Assembly: GCF_009739465.1 (NCBI RefSeq)
Contig: NZ_WHOM01000067.1
Span: forward strand, 124,001 to 188,000
Length of the DNA: 64,000 nucleotides
Direction of reading: 5' to 3'
From: Streptomyces apocyni
GTDB taxonomy: Bacteria; Actinomycetota; Actinomycetes; Streptomycetales; Streptomycetaceae
Of the stretch, positions 42,342 to 50,806 are shown piece after piece. The notes beneath the pieces were generated by a model that saw only the letters and a program-made list of their open reading frames with translations, was not told where the DNA came from and did not search any database. Every line of letters begins with the position of its first letter. The stretch's first letter is position 1. Position numbers and translations under genes: made by a program.

Positions 42342-42454
42342 GCTTGATCTGAGGTTCCGGGCGGTATGGCTCTTTCGGGCCGTATCGCCCGTACCCTTGT
42401 GTAGTACTCCATGGGCATCAAATAGCGGGTGCCCCTGACTGAAGGAATCCACGC

Positions 42455-43477
42455 ATGCTGATCGCTCAGCGTCCGTCGTTGACCGAAGAGGTCGTCGACG
42501 AGTTCCGGTCCCGGTTCGTGATCGAGCCGCTGGAGCCGGGCTTCGGCTACACCCTCGGCAACTCCCTGCGCCGTACGCTCCTCTCCTCGATCCCGGGTGC
42601 GGCGGTCACGTCCATCCGTATCGACGGTGTCCTGCACGAGTTCACCACCGTGCCGGGCGTCAAGGAGGACGTCACCGACCTGATCCTCAACATCAAGCAG
42701 CTGGTCGTCTCCTCGGAGCACGACGAGCCGGTCGTGATGTACCTGCGCAAGCAGGGCCCGGGTCTGGTCACCGCCGCCGACATCGCGCCCCCGGCCGGTG
42801 TCGAGGTGCACAACCCCGACCTCGTCCTCGCCACGCTGAACGGCAAGGGCAAGCTGGAGATGGAGCTGACCGTCGAGCGCGGTCGTGGCTACGTCTCCGC
42901 CGTCCAGAACAAGCAGGTGGGCCAGGAGATCGGCCGTATCCCGGTCGACTCCATCTACTCGCCGGTGCTCAAGGTCACGTACAAGGTCGAGGCGACCCGT
43001 GTCGAGCAGCGCACCGACTTCGACAAGCTGATCGTCGACGTCGAGACCAAGCAGGCCATGCGTCCGCGTGACGCCATGGCGTCGGCCGGTAAGACCCTGG
43101 TCGAGCTGTTCGGTCTGGCCCGCGAGCTCAACATCGACGCCGAGGGCATCGACATGGGCCCGTCCCCGACGGACGCCGCCCTCGCCGCTGATCTCGCGCT
43201 GCCGATCGAGGAGCTCGAGCTCACCGTTCGCTCGTACAACTGCCTCAAGCGTGAGGGCATCCACTCCGTGGGTGAGCTCGTGGCGCGCTCCGAGGCCGAC
43301 CTGCTCGACATCCGCAACTTCGGTGCGAAGTCGATCGACGAGGTCAAGATGAAGCTCAACGGCATGGGCCTGGCCCTCAAGGACAGCCCTCCCGGCTTCG
43401 ACCCCACCGCCGCCGCTGACGCCTTTGGCGCCGACGACGACGCGGACGCCGGTTTCGTCGAGACCGAGCAGTACTGA
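42455..43477 (+). CDS. rpoA: DNA-directed RNA polymerase subunit alpha
   Basis: The protein has 340 residues. The N-terminal domain has LEPGFGYTLGNSLRRTLLSS, an assembly motif. The C-terminal domain (about residues 245-310) has LTVRSYNCLKREGIHSVGEL and LLDIRNFGAKSIDEVKMKL, which bind UP elements and activators. An acidic tail follows. It initiates RNA polymerase assembly. Confidence 0.98.
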   Translation: MLIAQRPSLTEEVVDEFRSRFVIEPLEPGFGYTLGNSLRRTLLSSIPGAAVTSIRIDGVLHEFTTVPGVKEDVTDLILNIKQLVVSSEHDEPVVMYLRKQGPGLVTAADIAPPAGVEVHNPDLVLATLNGKGKLEMELTVERGRGYVSAVQNKQVGQEIGRIPVDSIYSPVLKVTYKVEATRVEQRTDFDKLIVDVETKQAMRPRDAMASAGKTLVELFGLARELNIDAEGIDMGPSPTDAALAADLALPIEELELTVRSYNCLKREGIHSVGELVARSEADLLDIRNFGAKSIDEVKMKLNGMGLALKDSPPGFDPTAAADAFGADDDADAGFVETEQY

Positions 43478-43574
43478 GCACCGTCCAGTACTGAAAACTT
43501 CCCCGGGGCGACCGCCTCGGGGGAACTGACACCGGTACCTCACACGGCCGGTGCAGCAAAGAAGGAGAAAGACC

Positions 43575-44090
43575 ATGCCGAAGCCCGCCAAGGGCGCCCG
43601 TATGGGCGGCAGCGCTTCGCACGAGAAGGCGATGCTGGCGAACCTCGCCAAGTCGCTGTTCGAGCACGGCCGGATCACCACCACCGAGGCCAAGGCGCGC
43701 CGTCTGCGCCCGGTCGCGGAGCGCCTGATCACCAAGGCGAAGAAGGGTGACCTTCACAACCGCCGCCAGGTGCTGGCAACCATCACCGACAAGAGCATCG
43801 TGCACACGCTCTTCACGGAGATCGGCCCGCGTTACGAGAACCGCCCGGGTGGTTACACCCGTATCACCAAGATCGGTAACCGCCGTGGCGACAACGCGCC
43901 CATGGCTGTCATCGAGCTGGTCGAGGCGCTGACCGTGCAGCAGACCGCTGTCGGTGAGGCCGAGGCCGCCACCAAGCGTTCCGCCAAGGACGCCGCTGGT
44001 GACGAGGCCGTCGCCGACCTCAAGAAGGACGAGGTCGTCGAGGACGCCAAGCCTGAGGCCGCGGCTGAGACCGAGGCCAAGGACGCCTGA
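43575..44090 (+). CDS. rplQ: 50S ribosomal protein L17
   Basis: The protein has 171 residues from ATG 43575 with AAGGAGAAAG upstream. MPKPAKGARMGGSASHEKAM and RPGGYTRITKIGNRRGDNAP are the conserved part. After residue ~120 there is an Ala/Glu/Asp-rich tail not present in most bacteria but normal in Streptomyces. Last ribosomal gene of the alpha cluster. Confidence 0.97.
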   Translation: MPKPAKGARMGGSASHEKAMLANLAKSLFEHGRITTTEAKARRLRPVAERLITKAKKGDLHNRRQVLATITDKSIVHTLFTEIGPRYENRPGGYTRITKIGNRRGDNAPMAVIELVEALTVQQTAVGEAEAATKRSAKDAAGDEAVADLKKDEVVEDAKPEAAAETEAKDA

Positions 44091-44110
44091 GCGTTCTGAG
44101 GTCCATCGGG

Positions 44111-44142
44111 CGGGCCCGCATCCCTTCGGGGGTGCGGGCCCG
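44111..44142 (+). terminator. Terminator-like hairpin after rplQ
   Basis: CGGGCCCGCA (44111-44120) pairs with TGCGGGCCCG (44133-44142), with a further CCC/GGG in the loop side. No T-run follows. It precedes truA, which may still be read through. Confidence 0.75.
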
Positions 44143-44176
44143 TTCCGCTGTCTTGAGGTTTTGAGAGGATCTACGG

Positions 44177-45043
44177 GTGAGTGACGAAGTAGAGCCCGGA
44201 TTCGTACGGGTGCGGCTGGACCTTTCCTACGACGGCAGGGACTTCTCCGGCTGGGCCAAGCAGCGCCAGGGGCAGCGCACCGTACAGGCGGAGATCGAGG
44301 ACGCGCTGCGCACGGTGACGCGGTCGCAGGAGACGTACGAGCTGACGGTCGCCGGGCGTACGGACAGCGGGGTGCACGCCCGCGGGCAGGTGGCCCATGT
44401 CGATCTGCCCGCCGAGCTGTGGGCTGAGCACCGCGAGAAGCTGCTCCGCAGGCTCGCTGGGCGACTGCCGCACGATGTGCGGGTCTGGCGGGTGGCCGAG
44501 GCACCGAGCGGCTTCAACGCGCGGTTCTCGGCGATCTGGCGGCGCTACGCCTATCGCGTCACCGATCACCCCGGTGGCGTCGACCCGCTGCTGCGCGGCC
44601 ACGTGCTCTGGCACGACTGGGAGCTGGACGTCGACGCGATGAACGCGGCGGCGGAGAAGCTGGTCGGGGAGCATGACTTCGCGGCGTACTGCAAGAAGCG
44701 CGAGGGAGCGACCACCATCCGTACCCTCCAGCGGCTGAGCTGGGAGCGCGGGGCGGACGGGATCATCACCGCGACCGTGAAGGCGGACGCCTTCTGCCAC
44801 AACATGGTGCGCTCGCTGGTCGGCGCGATGCTGTTCGTGGGCGACGGGCACCGGCCGGTGGAGTGGCCCGCGAAGGTGCTGGCCGCGGGGGTGCGGGACT
44901 CCGCCGTCCATGTGGTGCGGCCGCATGGGCTGACCCTGGAGGAGGTCGGCTATCCCGCGGACGATCTCCTCGCGGCGCGCAACCTGGAGGCACGGAACCG
45001 GCGGACGCTGCCTGGGGCCGGGGCCGGGGCTGGGTGCTGCTGA
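44177..45043 (+). CDS. truA: tRNA pseudouridine(38-40) synthase TruA
   Basis: The protein has 288 residues from a GTG. It has LDLSYDGRDFSGWAKQ, the catalytic Asp motif AGRTDSGVHARGQVAH and the late FCHNMVRSLVGAMLFVG. It modifies U38-U40 in the anticodon arm of tRNAs. The C-terminal extension (PGAGAGAGCC) is low complexity. It is convergent with the next gene, only 6 nt away. Confidence 0.96.
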   Translation: MSDEVEPGFVRVRLDLSYDGRDFSGWAKQRQGQRTVQAEIEDALRTVTRSQETYELTVAGRTDSGVHARGQVAHVDLPAELWAEHREKLLRRLAGRLPHDVRVWRVAEAPSGFNARFSAIWRRYAYRVTDHPGGVDPLLRGHVLWHDWELDVDAMNAAAEKLVGEHDFAAYCKKREGATTIRTLQRLSWERGADGIITATVKADAFCHNMVRSLVGAMLFVGDGHRPVEWPAKVLAAGVRDSAVHVVRPHGLTLEEVGYPADDLLAARNLEARNRRTLPGAGAGAGCC

Positions 45044-45049
45044 GCGGGC

Positions 45050-46006
45050 TCAGGCGGTGGCGGGGGAGCGGACCGCCGCCGATGCCTGGGCCTCGCCGCG
45101 GGCCCGGATCTGCTGGAAGGCGAACAGCGCGAGGTCGTCCCCGGCGGTGAAGACCGGCTTGTCGGACGTGGTCACGTCCTTGCCGTTGGTGAAGCCGGTG
45201 ATGGTGAAGTAGGCGTAGCGGCCGTAGGAGTTGGTCGTCTTACGGCAGAGCGAGGTCTCGCAGAAGGCGGGGACGCTGGCGCCGGACAGCGACCGGAGGT
45301 TGCCGCCGTCGGCCTGCTTCTTGGCCTGGAGCGCCTGCTTCTCGCTGTCGAAGACGGCGATGCCGACGGTGACCGCGATCCCGTCCTTCTGGTAGCTGGT
45401 GCGGAAGACCTGCTCGCAGTCGTTCTTGGTGAGTACGGTGCCGAGGTCACCCTGGGTGGCGTCGGCGCACTTGTCGGTGGTGTCGGTGGCGCCGCGCTGG
45501 TAGACCGTGCCGTCGTTCTTGGTGTGGTTCCCGCTCGGGAAGAGGGTGTCGGCGCTCAGCGGCGCCTTGTCCTTCTCGGCGCTCGATATGAACTCCTTGG
45601 GGTCCGGCGGGGGCGGCGGCTCGGTCTCCGCGAAGGACGGCGCGGGCGAGTCGGTGTTGCTCGGGAGCGTGGCGGACGGCGGCAGCTGCCCCGACGGCTT
45701 GTTCGCGGACGTCTCGCCGCTGTTCGCCGAGATGACGGCGAACGCGACCACGGAGCCCACGGCGGCCGTGGCCAGCGCGCCTCCACCGATCAGCAGCCAC
45801 CTGCGGCGCCGGGCACGGGCCTCGGACGCCTCGGCGAGCGCCGCCCAGTCGGGCGCGGGACCGGAGGGCGGCGCGCCCTGCGGCCCGGCATACGGGTCGG
45901 GCTGCTGCGGACCCGGGTAGCCGCCGGGCGGACTCCAGCTGGGAGGTCCCGCTGGTCCGTGTTCTCCCCCTGGGCCCGACTGCGGCCCCCCTTGCCCAAA
46001 GCTCAT
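45050..46006 (-). CDS. Single-pass membrane protein with Pro-rich cytoplasmic domain
   Basis: The protein has 318 residues from ATG 46006 (MSFGQGG) with AGGA upstream; an ATG three codons earlier is an alternative. Pro/Gly-rich residues 1-55 are followed by a basic stop (RARRRRW) and one membrane helix (LLIGGGALATAAVGSVVAFA). The extracytoplasmic part has a Pro-rich stretch, then a domain with four cysteines (DKCADA, NDCEQV, FCETSLC). Family unknown to me; the plan is common among Streptomyces envelope proteins. Confidence 0.8.
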   Translation of the reverse strand: MSFGQGGPQSGPGGEHGPAGPPSWSPPGGYPGPQQPDPYAGPQGAPPSGPAPDWAALAEASEARARRRRWLLIGGGALATAAVGSVVAFAVISANSGETSANKPSGQLPPSATLPSNTDSPAPSFAETEPPPPPDPKEFISSAEKDKAPLSADTLFPSGNHTKNDGTVYQRGATDTTDKCADATQGDLGTVLTKNDCEQVFRTSYQKDGIAVTVGIAVFDSEKQALQAKKQADGGNLRSLSGASVPAFCETSLCRKTTNSYGRYAYFTITGFTNGKDVTTSDKPVFTAGDDLALFAFQQIRARGEAQASAAVRSPATA

Positions 46007-46110
46007 GCGCCGCATCCTAGAGCCTGGGCCGGGAGCCGCCGCCAGGGTCGGGGGTATGCCAGGAGGCAGGTAAGATGTCCGCTGGCAGTGCCGTGAGGCA
46101 TGCGCGCGTT

Positions 46111-46140
46111 TTGACCCGTACGGGCCAGCGCGGGTATTCT
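46111..46140 (+). promoter_or_regulatory. rplM-rpsI promoter
   Basis: TTGACC (46111-46116), an 18-nt spacer and TATTCT (46135-46140). The leader to rplM is about 175 nt and shows an ACCGGCCCACCGGGCC hairpin near 46193. The -35 is the same as in the two other ribosomal promoters. Confidence 0.7.
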
Positions 46141-46319
46141 GCTAGTTCGTTATGTGTATTGGCTTTCTCATTCTCACGTGAGGGGCCCTTACACCGGCCC
46201 ACCGGGCCGATGACCAGCGGCAGGACTCGGTTGCGTCACCGATGTCCGCCAGGGCTGTCGTACATCGTCCGTGGTGGCCTTGTCAGGACCCACTCACTGA
46301 AGAAGCGAAGGCTACGACC

Positions 46320-46763
46320 GTGCGTACGTACAGCCCCAAGCCCGGCGATGTCACTCGCCAGTGGCACATCATCGACGCGCAGGACATCGTCCTGGGCCGT
46401 CTGGCGACTACGGCAGCGAACCTCCTCCGGGGCAAGCACAAGCCGACCTATGCCCCCCACATGGACATGGGCGACTTCGTCATCATCGTCAACGCCGACA
46501 AGGTTCACCTGTCCGGCAACAAGAAGACCCAGAAGATGGCGTACCGCCACTCCGGCTACCCGGGCGGCCTCCGCTCGGTGCGCTACGACGAGCTGCTCGC
46601 CAAGAACCCCGAGAAGGCCGTCGAGAAGGCCATCAAGGGCATGATCCCCAAGAACACCCTGGGTCGTCAGATGCTCTCGAAGCTGAAGATCTACTCGGGC
46701 GACCAGCACCCGCACGCTGCCCAGCAGCCGGTGCCGTTCGAGATCACCCAGGTCGCGCAGTAA
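46320..46763 (+). CDS. rplM: 50S ribosomal protein L13
   Basis: The protein has 147 residues from a GTG (VRTYSPKPGDVTRQWHIIDA). GRLATTAANLLRGKHKPTYA and KGMIPKNTLGRQMLSKLKIY are typical. It is an early assembly protein. The longer ORF to 46242 lies in the leader and is rejected. Confidence 0.97.
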   Translation: MRTYSPKPGDVTRQWHIIDAQDIVLGRLATTAANLLRGKHKPTYAPHMDMGDFVIIVNADKVHLSGNKKTQKMAYRHSGYPGGLRSVRYDELLAKNPEKAVEKAIKGMIPKNTLGRQMLSKLKIYSGDQHPHAAQQPVPFEITQVAQ

Positions 46764-46809
46764 TACCGGCCACAGCCCCTAAGACGTACAGAAAGATCTG
46801 AGGAGAATC

Positions 46810-47331
46810 GTGGCCGAGACCACCGTTGAGCAGCCGGTCGAAGAGACCGAGATCGCCGACGTCGAGCAGTACACGACCGAGTCCGAGGTGCCCCTTGAGG
46901 GCGAGTACACCTCGGAGTCGATGGCCTCCGCGTTCGGCGAGCCGCAGCCGGCCGCCGGCCTGGGCCGTCGCAAGAACGCCATCGCCCGCGTCCGGATCGT
47001 CCCGGGCACCGGCAAGTGGAAGGTCAACGGGCGCACGCTCGAGGACTACTTCCCGAACAAGGTCCACCAGCAGGAAGTCAACGAGCCCTTCAAGGTGCTC
47101 GAGCTGGACGGCCGCTACGACGTCGTCGCCCGCATCTCGGGTGGCGGCGTCTCCGGTCAGGCCGGTGCGCTCCGTCTCGGTGTCGCCCGCGCGCTGAACG
47201 AGGCCGACGTCGACAACAACCGCGGCGCCCTCAAGAAGGCCGGTTACCTCAAGCGTGACGACCGTGCGGTCGAGCGCAAGAAGGCCGGTCTCAAGAAGGC
47301 CCGTAAGGCTCCGCAGTACAGCAAGCGCTAA
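46810..47331 (+). CDS. rpsI: 30S ribosomal protein S9
   Basis: The protein has 173 residues from a GTG after CTGAGGAGAA. The first ~45 residues are an acidic extension (EQPVEETEIADVEQYTTESE). The core starts LGRRKNAIARVRIVPGTGKW and ends APQYSKR, whose tail contacts P-site tRNA. Co-transcribed with rplM, with a strong terminator after it. Confidence 0.97.
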   Translation: MAETTVEQPVEETEIADVEQYTTESEVPLEGEYTSESMASAFGEPQPAAGLGRRKNAIARVRIVPGTGKWKVNGRTLEDYFPNKVHQQEVNEPFKVLELDGRYDVVARISGGGVSGQAGALRLGVARALNEADVDNNRGALKKAGYLKRDDRAVERKKAGLKKARKAPQYSKR

Positions 47332-47356
47332 TCGCTGGCTGCTTGGACCACTCGTT

Positions 47357-47389
47357 CGCCCCGGCGGCACGTTGCGTGCCGCCGGGGCG
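47357..47389 (+). terminator. Terminator after rpsI
   Basis: CGCCCCGGCGGCAC (47357-47370) pairs with GTGCCGCCGGGGCG (47376-47389), a perfect 14-bp stem with loop GTTGC, followed by TTCGTGCTTCATTTTC. Confidence 0.9.
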
Positions 47390-47459
47390 TTCGTGCTTCA
47401 TTTTCGGAGCTACCCGATCGGTGTACCTCCGAGGCTTCAGACACGTTCGGAGGACATCA

Positions 47460-48818
47460 GTGGGACGACTCTTCGGCACGGACGGTGTGCGCGGTGTCGC
47501 CAACGCGGATCTGACGGCCGAGCTCGCGCTCGGACTCTCCGTGGCAGCGGCTCATGTACTCGTTGAGGCGGGCACGTTCGAAGGCCATCGGCCGGTCGCG
47601 GTGGTCGGGCGTGACCCGCGCGCGTCCGGGGAGTTCCTGGAGGCCGCGGTGGTCGCGGGCCTGGCCAGCGCGGGTGTGGACGTGCTGCGCGTCGGCGTGC
47701 TGCCGACCCCCGCGGTGGCGTATCTCACCGGCGCGCTCGGCGGCGACCTCGGCGTGATGCTCTCCGCGAGCCACAACGCCATGCCGGACAACGGCATCAA
47801 GTTCTTCGCCCGTGGTGGTCACAAGCTGGCCGACGAGCTGGAGAACCGCATCGAGGCCCTGTACGAGCAGCACCGCACCGGTGCGCCCTGGCAGCGCCCG
47901 ACCGGTGCGGACGTCGGCCGGGTCCGCGCGTACGACGAGGGCTTCGACCAGTACATCGCGCACCTCATCGGCGTACTGCCGAACCGTCTCGACGGCCTGA
48001 AGATCGTGCTTGACGAGGCGCACGGCGCCGCGGCCCGGGTCTCGCCCGAGGCGTTCGCGCGGGCCGGGGCCGAGGTCATCACGATCGGCGCCGAGCCGGA
48101 CGGCCTGAACATCAACGACGGCTGCGGCTCCACCCACCTGGGGCTGCTCAAGGCCGCCGTCGTCGAGCACGGCGCCGACCTCGGCATCGCACACGACGGC
48201 GACGCGGACCGCTGCCTGGCCGTCGACCACACCGGCGCCGAGGTCGACGGCGACCAGATCCTCGCCGTACTGGCCCTGGCGATGCGGGAGCGCGGCGCGC
48301 TGCGCGAGAACATGGTCGTCGCCACCGTCATGTCGAACCTGGGCTTCAAGCTGGCCATGGAGCGCGAGGGCGTCGACCTGATCCAGACCGCCGTCGGTGA
48401 CCGGTACGTACTGGAGTCGATGAAGGAGCACGGCTACGCGCTCGGTGGCGAGCAGTCCGGGCATGTGATCATCCTCGACCACGCGACGACCGGCGACGGC
48501 ACCCTGACCGGGCTGATGCTGGCGGCCCGGGTCGCGGCCACCGGGCGCACGCTCGCGGACCTGGCCTCGGTCATGGAGCAGCTGCCGCAGGTGCTGATCA
48601 ACGTCCCGGACGTGGACAAGTCCCGGGTGTCGACCTCGGCGGAGCTCGCCGCGGCGGTCACCGAGGCGGAGCGGGAACTCGGTGCGACGGGGCGGGTGCT
48701 GCTGCGGCCGTCCGGTACGGAGCCGCTGGTGCGGGTGATGGTCGAGGCCGCGGATATCGAGCAGGCGCGGTCGGTGGCGGGGCGGTTGGCCGATGTGGTG
48801 AAGTCGGCGCTTGGGTAA
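47460..48818 (+). CDS. glmM: Phosphoglucosamine mutase
   Basis: The protein has 452 residues from a GTG after TCGGAGGACA. GRLFGTDGVRGVANADLTAE opens the protein. The phosphoserine loop LSASHNAMPDNGIKFF has Ser104, the Mg loop is HDGDADRCLAVD, and the substrate loop is GGEQSGHVI. It converts GlcN-6-P to GlcN-1-P for UDP-GlcNAc and peptidoglycan synthesis. It follows rpsI as in S. coelicolor. Confidence 0.98.
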   Translation: MGRLFGTDGVRGVANADLTAELALGLSVAAAHVLVEAGTFEGHRPVAVVGRDPRASGEFLEAAVVAGLASAGVDVLRVGVLPTPAVAYLTGALGGDLGVMLSASHNAMPDNGIKFFARGGHKLADELENRIEALYEQHRTGAPWQRPTGADVGRVRAYDEGFDQYIAHLIGVLPNRLDGLKIVLDEAHGAAARVSPEAFARAGAEVITIGAEPDGLNINDGCGSTHLGLLKAAVVEHGADLGIAHDGDADRCLAVDHTGAEVDGDQILAVLALAMRERGALRENMVVATVMSNLGFKLAMEREGVDLIQTAVGDRYVLESMKEHGYALGGEQSGHVIILDHATTGDGTLTGLMLAARVAATGRTLADLASVMEQLPQVLINVPDVDKSRVSTSAELAAAVTEAERELGATGRVLLRPSGTEPLVRVMVEAADIEQARSVAGRLADVVKSALG

Positions 48819-48841
48819 GCCGTGTGACCTGGTGTCATGAT

Positions 48842-48878
48842 GCTGCCCCGCCTAGGAGTTGATCCTGGGCGGGGCAGC
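48842..48878. terminator. Bidirectional terminator between glmM and coaA
   Basis: GCTGCCCCGCC (48842-48852) pairs with GGCGGGGCAGC (48868-48878), with an inner TAGGA/TCCT stem. It lies between convergent genes and serves both. Confidence 0.85.
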
Positions 48879-48908
48879 GTTGCGTTGTGAGCGTGGCGCG
48901 ATGTGGCG

Positions 48909-49898
48909 TCAGAGTTTGCGGAGGCTCAGGCGTTGGACCTTGTGGTCGGGGCCCTTGCGTACGACCAGTGTGGCGCGGCCGCGGGTCGGGGCGACGTTCT
49001 CCACCAGGTTGGGCTTGTTGATGGTGCGCCACATCGTGCGCGCGTAGTCGAGCGCCTCCTCCTCGGAGACCTCGGTGTGCCGGTGGAAGTACGAGTCGGG
49101 GTTCTGGAACGCCGTCTGACGGAGTTTCTTGAACCGGTTGAGATACCAGTTCTCGATGTCCTCGGCCTTGGCGTCGACGTACACGCTGAAGTCGAAGTAG
49201 TCGGCCAGACCGACTCTGGTGCGGCCGTCCTTGCCGGGCAGGGCGGGCTGTAGGACGTTCAGCCCCTCCACGATGAGGATGTCCGGGCGTCGTACGGTCA
49301 GCCGCTGGCCCGGGACGATGTCGTAGATCAGGTGGGAGTAGACCGGTGCGGTGACCTCGTCCTTGCCCGCCTTGATGTCGGCCACGAAGCGGGTGAGGGC
49401 CCGTCGGTCGTACGACTCCGGGAACCCCTTCCGTGACGTGAGCCCGCGTGCCTTGAGCTCCTTCATGGGGAGCAGGAAGCCGTCCGTGGTGACCAGCTCG
49501 ACCCGGGGGTGCTCGGGCCAGCGGGCCAGCAGCGCCTGGAGGAGGCGGGCGACGGTCGACTTGCCGACCGCGACCGAGCCCGCGACGCCTATCACGAAGG
49601 GCGTGCCGTGCTGTGTTCCGTGGCCGTTGCCCGCGTCGCCGAGGAAGGTGTTCAGTGCGCCGCGCAGGCCGTCGGTCGCGCCGACGTACAGGTTGAGCAG
49701 CCGGGAGAGCGGCAGGTAGACGTCTCGTACCTCGTCGAGGTCGATGACGTCACCGAGGCCGCGCAGCCGCTCCACCTCGCTGGCGGTGAGCGGCAGCGGT
49801 GTCTTGTCGCGCAGGGCGCTCCACTCGGTGCGGGTCAGGTCGACGTAGGGCGTCGACTCCGCGCGGCGGTGGGCACTGCGGGGCGGCGAAGTGATCAC
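48909..49898 (-). CDS. coaA: Type I pantothenate kinase
   Basis: The protein has 329 residues. The Walker A GVAGSVAVGKSTVARLL is near residue 105, followed by LVTTDGFLLPMKELKARGL and LIVEGLNVLQPAL, and FSVYVDAKAEDIENWYLNRF. It catalyses the first step of CoA synthesis and is usually feedback-inhibited by CoA. The gene is on the reverse strand, convergent with glmM. Next to acpS, it supplies the CoA from which AcpS takes the phosphopantetheine. Confidence 0.97.
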   Translation of the reverse strand: MITSPPRSAHRRAESTPYVDLTRTEWSALRDKTPLPLTASEVERLRGLGDVIDLDEVRDVYLPLSRLLNLYVGATDGLRGALNTFLGDAGNGHGTQHGTPFVIGVAGSVAVGKSTVARLLQALLARWPEHPRVELVTTDGFLLPMKELKARGLTSRKGFPESYDRRALTRFVADIKAGKDEVTAPVYSHLIYDIVPGQRLTVRRPDILIVEGLNVLQPALPGKDGRTRVGLADYFDFSVYVDAKAEDIENWYLNRFKKLRQTAFQNPDSYFHRHTEVSEEEALDYARTMWRTINKPNLVENVAPTRGRATLVVRKGPDHKVQRLSLRKL

Positions 49899-50032
49899 CC
49901 TTCATTGTCGCGGGTGGATGAACGGCATGGCGGGTGTCGTATGTCACGCGGGTGTTGCTCTGGGCATGGACCGGGACGGGCGTAGGGGGATAGCGTCCGC
50001 GGCACCGGGGGTGTCGATCTGGAGGCCCCCGC

Positions 50033-50272
50033 ATGTACGCGCGCGTTGTCCGTGATCTCGTCCGTCGAAAACCAGCTGGTCAGTCTCCCTCGGCGGGGTT
50101 CTCCGGAGAGGTGTGCAGCGAACTGGCGCTGGACCTTCCGGATGAGGATCTGGTCGAGGACCTGGGCGACTGCCTCGACCTGTACGAGATGGGCAGCAAG
50201 CCGCGCTGCGAGGAAGCGGAATACCTTGCCCTCGTCCAGGACGCGGTGGACCGCATAGCCCGCGGTCGCTGA
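50033..50272 (+). CDS. Small conserved acidic protein of unknown function
   Basis: The protein has 79 residues from an ATG with GGAGG (50021-50025). A basic N-terminus (MYARVVRDLVRRKPAGQSPS) is followed by an acidic helical part (LDLPDEDLVEDLGDCLDLYE). I do not recognise the family. The good RBS and biased codon use support a real gene between coaA and acpS. Confidence 0.65.
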   Translation: MYARVVRDLVRRKPAGQSPSAGFSGEVCSELALDLPDEDLVEDLGDCLDLYEMGSKPRCEEAEYLALVQDAVDRIARGR

Positions 50273-50366
50273 ACGTTCTGCCCCTCCTGCTTGGCCTGAC
50301 CGTCCTGCTGGGATTCGCGCCGTAGGCTGCCCGCGTGTGCGAGTCGAGTGAGCGGAGAGCGGGCAA

Positions 50367-50735
50367 GTGATCATCGGGGTGGGGATCGACGTCGCGGAGA
50401 TCGAGCGCTTCCGGGTGTCTATGGAGCGCACACCGGGGCTCGCGGACCGGCTTTTCGTGGAGCATGAGCTGCTGCTCCCCAGCGGTGAACGGCGCGGGGT
50501 GGCCTCGCTGGCCGCACGCTTCGCGGCCAAGGAGGCGCTGGCGAAGGCGCTGGGCGCGCCTGCGGGCCTCCTCTGGACCGACGCCGAGGTGTACGTCGAG
50601 GACAGCGGCCAGCCCCGCCTGCGGGTACGCGGCAGCGTGGCACGGCGGGCGGCGGAGCTCGGGGTGCAGGGCTGGCATGTGTCGCTGAGCCATGACGCGG
50701 GGGTGGCGTCGGCGGTGGTGGTGGCGGAGGGGTAG
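50367..50735 (+). CDS. acpS: Holo-[acyl-carrier-protein] synthase
   Basis: The protein has 122 residues from a GTG. IIGVGIDVAEIERFRVSMER has the Mg-binding Asp, and ARFAAKEALAKALGAP has the conserved Glu/Lys. GWHVSLSHDAGVASAVVVAE is the C-terminal signature. It adds 4'-phosphopantetheine to fatty-acid and often polyketide carrier proteins. It is followed by nnr after a short gap. Confidence 0.96.
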   Translation: MIIGVGIDVAEIERFRVSMERTPGLADRLFVEHELLLPSGERRGVASLAARFAAKEALAKALGAPAGLLWTDAEVYVEDSGQPRLRVRGSVARRAAELGVQGWHVSLSHDAGVASAVVVAEG

Positions 50736-50806
50736 CTCGCGGTGGGCGCGGGTGGGGGTGAGTGTGGGTGCGGGTGTGTGTCAGTGCTGTGCGGCAGACT
50801 CGGGGC

